NCBI GenBank assembly: GCA_011503125.2
Contig: WWBZ02000033.1
Location: 2,976,001-3,040,000, forward strand
DNA from: Botryosphaeria dothidea
Lineage: Eukaryota > Ascomycota > Dothideomycetes > Botryosphaeriales > Botryosphaeriaceae
Length of the DNA: 64,000 bases
Reading direction: 5' to 3'
This document shows, in pieces, positions 1 to 8,977 of this stretch. The translations under genes were made by a program, and so were the position numbers. Below the pieces are notes generated by a model. That model worked only from the letters and a program-made list of their open reading frames with translations, had not been told where the DNA came from and did no database searches. How positions within the stretch are numbered: the stretch's first letter is position 1; each line of letters starts with the position of its first letter.

Positions 1-117
1 CTGCGGTGAACCAATACGCCCCCAACCCAGATATCAACCGACCCGTTCCAAAACGCCGTGCCCGCTCAAAAATCAATGAGTGTATTATCACAGACAGATG
101 ATTTGCTTGTCTGTCGC

Positions 118-939
118 TCAAGTAGTTTCGACGCCAAGGACCCGGGTGATGAGGACATAGCCGAATAGAAAGACGGCGCCGATGAGGTACTTGTTGCGAC
201 TCAGCCAACCCTGACCGGCCTCTCTTGCTACCTGGCCTCCCTCCACCACAGCACCCAAGCTTCCGCTGCCGACGGGGCGTCTCCGCAACGCGGCAGCCTC
301 GGGAGCGCAGGGTCCGTGGGCGTCAGCCTGCTGAGCCTGGGGCATGCCGGTGGTCGGATCGATCTTGTTTTCCTTCATGTGGCGCCAGTTCTCAGCATCA
401 AGTTCGGGCCATTCCTGGCGGAACTTAGCACCACCATCTCCCGCCTTGATCGCACCGGCGCCGCCAGACCTCGGACGAGTAGCAGCGGCATAGGAACCGC
501 CGCCGGTGGAGTTCCACCAGCGGGAGCGACTGGCAAACAGGCGACGCTCAGCATCCGAAGCACGCACGCTGCCGGTGGTCATCTCCTCGCTTGTCATGAA
601 ACTCATCAGGCCGATGAGGATTGTGCTGACCTCCCAGGCAGGGTTGAAGCTCTTGGGGTGGAAGTCGGAAATGCTGAGACACAGACGAGTCGAAGGTTGG
701 AAGCGACCGGAGGGCGTGTGCATGCGAATGGCAGGCGGGGCGAAAGGGTAGTCGGGCGGGAACATAAGGGTGCCCCAGTACTGCCCGCCGTCGTACGGGG
801 TGCCGGGCGGGCCAGTGAGAATGTAGTGCCATTCCAGGATGTTGTTCTCGGAGGGGTGGGCGACGATGTAGGGCGGGGGGTTCTGAGAGATGGTCTTGTA
901 TTCGCGCGTCAAGCGCTTTGTCGCCTGAGGGGTGGCCAT
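118..939 (-). CDS. UBC6: Ubc6-type tail-anchored ubiquitin-conjugating enzyme E2
   Basis: Single-exon gene of 273 residues. The UBC fold spans about residues 8-150. The active-site cysteine is C87 in 'RLCLSISDFHP', followed by 'NPAWEVSTILIGLMSFM', the arrangement typical of Ubc6/UBE2J2, which lacks a classical HPN tripeptide. A low-complexity linker leads to one hydrophobic segment at about residues 251-268 close to the C-terminus, so the protein should be tail-anchored in the ER membrane with its catalytic domain in the cytosol. Family role: E2 for ER-associated degradation with Doa10-type ligases. The frame is open for 92 codons upstream, but the ATG at 939 has a purine-rich Kozak context and starts the conserved 'ATPQATKRLTREY' block, so it was chosen. 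It is divergent from SAM50. Confidence 0.93.
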   Translation of the reverse strand: MATPQATKRLTREYKTISQNPPPYIVAHPSENNILEWHYILTGPPGTPYDGGQYWGTLMFPPDYPFAPPAIRMHTPSGRFQPSTRLCLSISDFHPKSFNPAWEVSTILIGLMSFMTSEEMTTGSVRASDAERRLFASRSRWWNSTGGGSYAAATRPRSGGAGAIKAGDGGAKFRQEWPELDAENWRHMKENKIDPTTGMPQAQQADAHGPCAPEAAALRRRPVGSGSLGAVVEGGQVAREAGQGWLSRNKYLIGAVFLFGYVLITRVLGVETT

Positions 940-1476
940 GGCGGGAGAAGCGGTGGGCGGATGGCCTTCTGCGCAATGCGTCGGTGGGGTAGGAGGGTGC
1001 GGCGGATGGGACAGAGAGCGGCGCGGGGTAGTAGAGGGTGCGGTGAAGCGGGCGGGTATGAGGAGCAGGCGGAGGAGCGGGCGTTGCTCAAAGGTGAGCA
1101 GGCGAGATGGACAGGTATGGAAGGGAAGCGACGGAGGCGGAGCGGATGATGAACGAGCAAGTCCCCCGACCCGAGCGCCAAGCCAGCTGCGACTGCCTGC
1201 GCCCAAAGAACGCACCGTCGCTGGCCCAACTTAGTGACTGGCACACGCGAGGCGGGCTCTCGGCGGACTCACAATTATTTCCGTAATATCTAATTAAACG
1301 ACGCTACGTAGCCGTAATTGATGCATACCTGACATAGCCGCTAGCCCGCCCGGCTGCTGTCCGAGCGCCAAGTCGGCGCGCGAGCTGCCGCACTGCTTGC
1401 CCTCAGCGTCACCACCATCCACGCTCGCATCACACCACAGTCCGTTTTCCCCACTGCACTGCAGCCCGCGAGCCCA
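940..1476. promoter_or_regulatory. Divergent UBC6/SAM50 promoter region
   Basis: 537 bp between two opposite start codons. The half near UBC6 is GC-rich; an AT-rich core lies at about 1270-1325. Open frames on both strands here are extensions or shadows of the flanking genes. No other gene was seen. Confidence 0.5.
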
Positions 1477-3152
1477 ATGGCGTCGCCACAGGACGACCAT
1501 GTGCGTCTCCATCTCCCAGCTTTGCGCCGTGCCATTGCGCCTTCTGACCAACCCTGTAGGTGTTCGAGAAGCTGAGGCAAAAAGTCGACCCGGCCGAGCT
1601 TCAGCGCCGCCAGCGAGAGGTCAACGAGCGCATCGCCGCCCAGTATGAAAGGGCCGTAGCTCGCCAGGCTGAGCTCGTAAGCTCCATGCCATCTCCACGT
1701 CCCAATGCCCCTGCTGATTCGCCCAGGTCGGCAGCAACTTCACGCTGCCCGTGACCATTTCGTCCGTCCGCGTGCTCCATGCTAAGCACACTCGCCATGC
1801 CTTCCTCGAGCGCGTCTTCAGCCCGCTACTAAGCGCCAACCGCGAGGCCTCATACACGCTTGAGGATGCTCTGGCAGATATCGGTGGCGCCGTCAACAAA
1901 CTCGAGAAATTCGGTCTGTCTCTTGCGCCCCACTGCCTCGCGCTTGCTCGCTGATACCCGACCAGACATCTTCAAGTCACCCATCTCCGTCTACGTTGAC
2001 AGGCCCGACAAGTCCGATCCCAGCACCACCTCCACCGATATCGATGTCTACCTGCACGCCCGCGAGCGCTCGCGCTACACTATTAAAACGGGAACTGAGG
2101 CCGGCTCTGCTGAGGGCTCCGCCTATGCGAGCGCTCAATTGCGTAACCTCTTCGGCGGTGCCGAATCGCTGAACGCTCACGCTTCGGCTGGCACGCGTAC
2201 CCGTTCCGCCTACTCTGCTTACTTTGACACTCCCATCCTTAGCAACCCGGATCTGCGCTGGGAGATTGGTGGCCTGGCAAGCTCGACGCTGAAAAGCTGG
2301 GCCAGTCACGAGGAAGTGCTTAAGGGCGGATCTACCAAGCTCAAGTGGCAGAGTTCTGGCGGTCACCGTCATGAGCTTGCCTACTCTGGCTTCTGGAGAC
2401 AGATCACCGGTCTCGCCGCAACCGCTTCGCCTACCGTCCGCGCCGATGCTGGAGATTCATTCAAGTCCAGCGTCTCGCACACTTACACCCTTGACCGCCG
2501 AGACTTCCCGCTGCTCCCCTCGCGCGGTTACCTGCTCAAGACCGTGGCCGAGTTCGCCGGTGGCCCGCTCAAGGGCGATGTTGGCTTCGGTAAACTTGAG
2601 CTGGAATCGCAGGCCGCCCTGCCCTTCCCTCCGATTCCCGGTGTCGCACTCACCACTAGCTTCCGTGCCGGTCTGCTTCACCCGTTAACCGACGGCAGCG
2701 GCAAGCCGACTCCCTCACGGATCAATGACCGCTTCCAGCTGGGCGGTCCCACCGATATCCGTGGCTTCCGGCTTGCAGGACTTGGTCCCCGCGACGGTCC
2801 AGATGCCGTTGGCGGTGATGTTTTTGCCGCGGGCAGTGCAAGCCTTATGCTGCCGCTTCCGCGTGTTGGCGCTGAGACGCCACTCCGCCTACAAGCTTTT
2901 GTGAACGCCGGACGTCTTCTTGCGCTGAAGGAAAGGAAGGACAGTGAGGGTAATGCGGACGCAACAGAGAGCCTGAAAGCAACGCTGCAGGAACTGAGGA
3001 ATGGACTTCCAAGCGCTGCTGCTGGCATCGGGCTGGTCTACGCCCATCCCGTTGCACGATTCGAGGTTAACTTCTCGTTGCCGCTCGTCCTCCGCAAGGG
3101 CGAGCAAGGACGTAAAGGAGTGCATTTTGGCGTTGGCATTGAATTCATGTAG
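1477..3152 (+). CDS. SAM50: Sam50/Tob55, Omp85-family mitochondrial outer-membrane beta-barrel insertase
   Basis: Four exons: 1477-1500, 1560-1676, 1727-1913 and 1966-3152, giving 504 residues. The introns are 50-59 bp; the third has a weak GTCTGT donor. The N-terminus reads 'MASPQDDH-VFEKLRQKVDP', followed by a single POTRA-like domain (about residues 45-135, 'PVTISSVRVLHAKHTR') and a C-terminal 16-strand barrel domain (about 150-504). The barrel domain has the conserved 'FQLGGPTDIRGF' segment and ends in a beta-signal-like 'GVGIEFM'. This is the core of the SAM/TOB complex, which inserts VDAC, Tom40 and other barrels into the mitochondrial outer membrane. Length matches fungal Sam50. All four exons join in frame and reproduce the family order, so the model is firm apart from the exact junction of intron 3. 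Confidence 0.92.
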
Positions 3153-4905
3153 AAGGGATCGGCTGTAGTATAAGCAAGAAACAAAGATTAATTTTCCAGT
3201 CCACCACCGGAAGGACAAAGTTGTGGGGAGGCGAATGCTCATATCTCGACCCGAAGAATGGACATGATCGTCGTCAGCGGAAGATAGTGGTGCCGGTTTC
3301 GCTAAAGTATCTGCTAACTACCCACGCCAGACCTCATTGTCAGAGACATCCCATTCCTTCGTAATAAACAATCAAGTCAACGTCAGAGCAAACGATCGGG
3401 GCAAGGGAGGAGTCGGATTCGCAATCGCGCGTGTGCATCAGCAGCACTGCCCAGCTCAGCAGCCGTGCCGCCACGGCTTATGCCGAGCGAGCCTGAGGTC
3501 ACCAGCACTCAGCTGGTGCTGAAACTAGCGGCCGAAATGAGCAACCCGCATCCGACACCAACGTTCCCCGTGGGGAACCAGGGCTAGCGCCGCACATGGC
3601 TGAGCATGGCGCCAAGAGATCCAAGATCTCCGCCCCCGCGGGCTCCTGGACTGCCTGACCGCTATCACTGCCTGACCTCCTAGAACGGCTTTTTGTCCGG
3701 GCCGTTTGCCTGGTCACGGTTGGATCCCCAGCCAGCGCTTCGGTGTCGACGGACACTTGGCGCGGGGTCGCCGCATTGGCGAGCGGAAGCTGGGCGCCCA
3801 CCGGGTCCAGATGCTGTGCCACCTGGATTAGCAACAATGGCCTCTTCAGTATCAGCCTCGTTCACTGTGGACCAACGTGTATAGAACGATGCTATCTGAA
3901 AGCCTCCGCGGAACTATATCTAGATTCTGGCAAGCTACAGTCTACTAGCACGAGCTTTATCCGCCGTGCCGCGCTATACTGTCCGAGTACGTTTCGCGAA
4001 GTATCCGAAATTCGAAACGGCTGGACCATGCATGAATGGTAGCTTGAGGCGGGTGCCCAGCTCGACAAAGCATTGCACAGAATTGCCGAATCAGTTGAGG
4101 ATGCCGCCCAGACCCTGCTAACCAACTACGCTCATGCCGTGATTAATACCGAGAGACTCTTGTCAGTCGACGTTGCATGCACCCCGATTGCAGCTTGGTC
4201 GATCACGCATGGCATTGATGTGCCCTATCTCTATGGCTTGCAGGTACTGTAACGCAGCAACTCCGAGGCTTGGGGGCGCCTTTGGGTCCAGAGACCAGGT
4301 CTCGTAAACGCGCGCCACTGCTCCTCGCACTACTGAGCTAAATGCCAATGTCGCGAAGGAAGCATGTTCATGCGCGCTGTTAGCAGGCGGAAGAATCCTT
4401 CTACCTCATTCTGATACGACTGACCGCCGATTCATTCCGCAAGCGTAGGCAGGCCGAAGGCACGCCAGAATCCGAACCGGGACGAGCCACGCCTCTTTAC
4501 TTGGCTATCGTCCTGACGTCGCGGACAATACTCATAGATGGAGTGTTGCAGGCCATGTCCCAAGGAAACGCCCAGATGTCGACCCCGCACCAGCCCACAC
4601 TCAAGGGTATACGACAGGGCCACCGAATAGTGTTTGGCGGGTGCAGCCTGGTCCATACGCTGCCCATTTCCAAGACGCTTTTTCCGCCGCCACTCCGGTT
4701 GGTCTGTCGGGGCGGAGTCTGTGAAGTGTTGGGCGGAGAGATTCTTGGACGGCCAGTGCCAAACTATATATGCCTTTCTTGTCTTCTCTTGTGGAAGGAC
4801 AGGAGTGCTCTTGTTTTGAGCCTTCCGCAAGCTTAGGTCCGATCTTGTGCCTTCTTCTAAAAAGCCCCTTCAGCCTCAATCGGAGTCGACCTCCAGGTTC
4901 CAACC
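3153..4905. other. Intergenic, no gene recognised
   Basis: About 1.75 kb. It holds only short overlapping ORFs in several frames with no recognisable protein. A TATATAT box for the next gene lies at 4765-4771. Mixed GC content; no repeat or transposon ends were seen. Confidence 0.5.
4765..4771 (+). promoter_or_regulatory. TATA box of the MFS permease gene
   Basis: TATATAT lies 135 bp upstream of the permease ATG and is followed by a pyrimidine-rich stretch (TTTCTTGTCTTCTCTTG), a usual fungal core-promoter layout. Confidence 0.5.
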
Positions 4906-6624
4906 ATGTCGAACGCCATCGTGGAGAAGAAGCAGGCGACGCAAGCCGAGCACATCGAAGACTTCGATGAGGAGAATCTGAAGAAGGGTGTGAAGCAGGA
5001 CTACTCTGGGGCTGCCGAAAAGACTGACCCTGCTGAAATCGCTCTGGTCAAGAAGCTGGACCTATGGATCATGGTACGTTGTCCGTGGGATTCTCCTGCC
5101 GCATCCGCCGTTTACTGATCACCGACAGCCCATGCTCTGGTCCATGTACTGGCTCAACTATCTCGACGTAAGTGACTGTTCAACGCTCCGAACTCCAAAG
5201 ATGCTAAATTTCGGTAGCGAAATGCCATTGCCCTTGCCCGTCTGAATGACCTGGAGGAGGATCTCAACCTTACAGGGACTCAGTATCAGACCTGCGTCAG
5301 CATTCTGTTCGTCGGATATCTCCTTGGGCAAGTACCCAGTAACATGTTTCTGACGCGTACCCGCCCCTCTTGGTACATGGGAATCTGGTAAGTTTACTCG
5401 CTTGACAGCGTTCAACAAAGTATTGACTCTTTGGAGCATGATGCTCTGGGCCGTTGTGTCTGCCCTCACGGCTCTGTCGAAGAACTTCACTGGCCTCCTT
5501 CTCACCAGATTCTTCCTGGGTGTTACGGAAGCCCCTTACTACCCTGGCGCTTTGTACATGCTCAGCATTTTCTACACTCGCAAGGAGATTGCCACGCGCA
5601 TCAGTATCCTTTACACAGGCAACATTCTCGCCACTGCTTTCGCTGGTCTGATTGCGGCTGGCATCTTCCACGGAATGGATGACCTCGGTGGCATCTCTGG
5701 CTGGCGCTGGCTCTTCATCCTCCAGGGCATCTTCACTTTCCTTATCGCCATTGTCGGCTGCTTCATCCTCCCCGACTTCCCCCACAACACGAAGTGGCTC
5801 ACCCCGGAGGAAAGGCAGCTTGCCCAGGCCAGAGTTGAGCGCGACACCGTTGGCCTAAAGGGTAGAGGAACTCCCTGGGAAGGCTTCAAGCAAGCTGCCA
5901 CGGATCCCAAGGTTTGGCTTTTCGCCTTCATGCAACACCAGCATCTTGCTGCAAACGGCTTCAAGAACTTCGTAAGAATCAAAGTACACCTTTGTTCGTG
6001 CTATATGTTGATCAACATTGCGCAGTTCCCCACTGTCGTCGAGACCCTCGGGTTCGGCACGACCATCACACTCGTTCTGACTTGCCCCCCGTACGTCATC
6101 GCCGGCGCCATCTCCATCGCCGTCTCATGGTCGTCCGGCCGATTCAACGAGCGCACCTGGCACATCACCCTGTCCAAGGCCGTCGCCATCTTCGGCTTCG
6201 TCCTCGGATGCGCCACGATGAACATGGGTGCCCGTTACTTCGCCATGGTCGTCTTTGCCGCCGGAACCTACGGTGTCAACTCGATCATCCTGGGATGGGT
6301 TGGCGCAACCTGCGGACAGACGCCTGAGAAGAAGGCCGTCGCACTCAGCATCGTCAACACGGTTGCAAACATCTCCTTCATTTGGACTCCGGTGAGAGCC
6401 GTTCACTAAGCTTGAAAATTGGCACGGGAACAAGAGACTAACGAACTCCACAGTACCTCTGGTTCGATTCAGACGCTCCTCGCTACGCTGTCGCTATGGG
6501 CTCCAGCGCTGGCTTCAGCTTACTGTGTGCTCTCTGCGCTTGGATCATGAGGTTCGTTCTTATACGCAAGAACAAGAAGATGAAGCAGTCGCAGGACGAG
6601 ACGACTCTCTTCTACGCCTACTAA
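4906..6624 (+). CDS. MFS permease, anion:cation symporter (allantoate/nicotinate/vitamin) family
   Basis: Six exons: 4906-5073, 5129-5167, 5218-5387, 5437-5971, 6026-6391 and 6454-6624; 482 residues. The cytosolic N-tail is acidic and lysine-rich. 'PMLWSMYWLNYLDRNAIALARLNDLEEDL' spans two junctions and is the diagnostic helix-1/loop of the Dal5/Tna1/Seo1 group. About 12 membrane helices follow, with a central loop near 'WLTPEERQLAQARVERD'. The 49-bp intron ending at 5436 was placed so the product reads 'YMGICMMLWAVVSALTAL', as in homologues. The substrate cannot be assigned from sequence; allantoate, nicotinate, biotin, pantothenate and organic anions are all handled within this family. The gene stands alone, with no catabolic partner beside it. 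Confidence 0.85.
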
Positions 6625-7731
6625 TTGTGTGCCGCACAAATGGCTATGTTCGGGCTTCTGGTAATGCAAACGGGAGAGTGAGAAATCAGAAACTATGATA
6701 CATATGAAGACATGATATCCAGGCATCTTTTGGGAGAAACCCATTATTGTTTACACTTCCTTGTCATCTCCACGACGCCGTGATTCGCGATGTCCAATTT
6801 TCCTATGGGTTGTGATAGTGACTGCAAGATCAAAGACGACCGCATTACGCATGTAACCTCGAATGCTGAGATAGACCCAACTAATAGATCTGAGTGACGT
6901 GCTTCGACCTCCGCAGTCTGGAAACTTTCACGAGCATTTTGCACAATTTTGGAAGTCTGCAAAATAATACCGCAAGAATAGCATCAAATCCGCATATTCT
7001 TTTTCTGATCTACATGATTTGCCTCACCGGCCACCGGTGAATAATATTCTGTCCTGATATGCTCCAGCCATGTTCTTCAGCACAAGGAAATGTGGCTGGT
7101 GACAAGACACTGGCAAGGCCTTAGCACTCGGCGCTCTTGCCAGCGTTGAGCCTCAGCCATTCCGAGCTGTTCCGATGTCACCGGCCACTTAGGCCGAAAT
7201 AGTAGGGTCCACACGCAAGAATCCCGCTTGGTGGCCTGATTAGAGCGCAGGTGCCGAGCTAGGAGGTGAGCGCCTAGTCTAAACACGAAAATAAGAAGTC
7301 CGATTTCCAACAATTGCCGGCCGCATGAGGGACCTTTCTCGAAAGAGGCCATTTTGGGAAGCCGGAACCGTCTGCTAGCTAGAAGGCTCGCGGCATGGTT
7401 CCCGATGGCTCGTGGCGTTGGACTATTTCTTTCCGACTAGTGTTCTGCACAGGGTGGGGAGCTACGGAGCTACCCAAGATGACCGAATTTTACCACCTGA
7501 GCAATTGCCAGGAAATATCATATCTGCAGGAGCTCTAGTCAGAAAGCTATCGAATGTGATTGCGGGAAAAGACCCTAGTAGGATGCGGAACATACCTTTC
7601 AGTAAATATGGTCGGATAATAATAGTTGGCTTTCTGAAGTTACACTCTTGAACCGCAAGGTAGTTTGATGTCAAAGGCCAGAAATTCAACAGCTGCTGCG
7701 TTCTCGGGCCTGACATGCACAATCCGAGGCA
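6625..7731. other. Intergenic, no gene recognised
   Basis: About 1.1 kb between the 3' ends of the MFS gene and the chromodomain gene. A short perfect inverted repeat (TCACCGG-CCA-CCGGTGA) lies at 7024-7040. Scattered ORFs of fewer than 95 codons have no recognisable content. An extra 3' exon of the chromodomain gene could lie here but is not supported. Confidence 0.45.
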
Positions 7732-8573
7732 TCATCGTGCCCAGTCATGGGTCGGGCCATGCTGGCCTCTGGACACCGGTGAGGCCAGCATCTCTTGTGT
7801 GATCTGTTCTTGCAGAGCGTCCTCGTCGCTGCCGTCGTCTTCCGGTTCGGAAGATTCGTCATCTGAGTCGGACGCCTCCTCGTGGCCACTAGCACTTGAA
7901 GCTTGCTTGCGCTCTTTTGAGACCCTGGCAAGACGTCAGATTGGGTCCTATACACAATCCCACGAGCATGGAAGTATCACAAGTAGATTTTGGGCATTTC
8001 ACGACTGTGAAAGTAGACCGGGTAAGAGACCAGTCTCATGGGAAGTGCAACATACCTCTTCTGCCATTGCTTGACCAAGATCTCGCCCACATAGGCCTTC
8101 GGCTCCCAGGTGTCCCTGTACACTTCACCTGTCTTCGGGTTGTTCTCCCAAGCGACCTTGTAGTGATACTTGTCCTCGTCGACAATGCCCCTCGCGGCCC
8201 ACTCTTCCCCCTCCTTGTCCGCTTCCCATGCGGCGACAAGGCTTTTGTTGGCGCAAGCCTTTGGGTGCCAGCTAGGCTCGTAGGGCTTTCCGGTCTTGGG
8301 ATCAGTCACGTCCCACTCTATGAGATAATCGGTCTTGTTCTCGTTGAGAATGCATGTGGCCTTGAAGAGGGGATTCGGCTTGGATGCTTTGCCGATCGTG
8401 CCGAGCTTGCCGCGTTTCTGCACACGAGCTGTGGGGGAGAGTTTTGGGGACTTCGGCGGTCGTCCGCGCTTCGGCTTCAGTGGAGGAGGCGGTGACTTTG
8501 CCGTGGGGCGCAGCTTCTCCGGGGATATCGGCTGGATCTTCTTGGGCCTGTCGGGCTTGCGCTTGGGCGGCAT
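7732..8573 (-). CDS. Small tandem-chromodomain protein with AT-hook and acidic tail
   Basis: Two exons (8056-8573 and 7732-7924) around a 131-bp intron; 236 residues. Residues 1-65 are Lys/Pro/Arg-rich and carry an AT-hook, KRGRPPK (35-41). Two chromo-like modules follow at about 69-120 and 127-172. They share a 'Y-IEW/VAW ... PKTG ... W-PKA' pattern with several aromatic residues that could line a methyl-lysine cage. The tail (173-236) is Ser/Asp/Glu-rich. Inferred role: a nuclear chromatin reader that binds modified histone tails and AT-rich DNA. It is much shorter than fungal chromodomain proteins such as HP1, Chp1 or CHD1 and lacks a chromoshadow or helicase domain. Exact orthology is unknown. 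The 14-bp palindrome 53 bp upstream suggests G1/S control. Confidence 0.72.
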
Positions 8574-8977
8574 GACTGAGGCTGCAGTGGCGGGCTAGCG
8601 AAGGTGAGGTGGAGTCGGGAGCTTAACGCGTCGACGCGTCGAGCTCCCACGTCAACATCCCACGCGCTCGGACCCCCACCCTGCCACGCAGACAACCCGC
8701 GCTTTCTCACTGCTCTGCACATTCACTTCATTCAGGCACAACATCTTCCAGATCATTTCCCCTGCTCAGCGATCCTTCCTGTTGCCGTCTTTTCCCACCT
8801 TGATCTCACCCCACGTGAGCCGGTCTCACACTAGACTTACTGTTTATCGCGCACAGGACACAACTGCACAAGCACATCGATACATCACAGCATAGAATCG
8901 AGTGATTTTGGGTGTATTGATTTCAATCTAAAAGAAAAACGTCAAATGCTCAGATTCGCCAACGATCGCTCTTCTAT
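8574..8977. other. Gap between the chromodomain start and the glycosyltransferase stop
   Basis: 404 bp that includes the chromodomain promoter (pyrimidine-rich reading leftward, with the MluI-box palindrome) and the 3' end of the glycosyltransferase gene. No further gene was seen. Confidence 0.5.
8626..8639. promoter_or_regulatory. 14-bp perfect palindrome holding two MluI cell-cycle boxes
   Basis: ACGCGTCGACGCGT equals its own reverse complement and contains two ACGCGT boxes (8626-8631 and 8634-8639) 2 bp apart. It starts 53 bp upstream of the chromodomain ATG. ACGCGT is the known target of MBF-type (Mbp1/Swi6, Cdc10) G1/S regulators in fungi. That it works here is inference. Confidence 0.55.

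Noticed and set aside
7024..7040. TCACCGG-CCA-CCGGTGA inverted repeat as terminator or operator
   Set aside because: Arms of seven bases occur by chance often at this length, and fungal Pol II genes do not use hairpin terminators.
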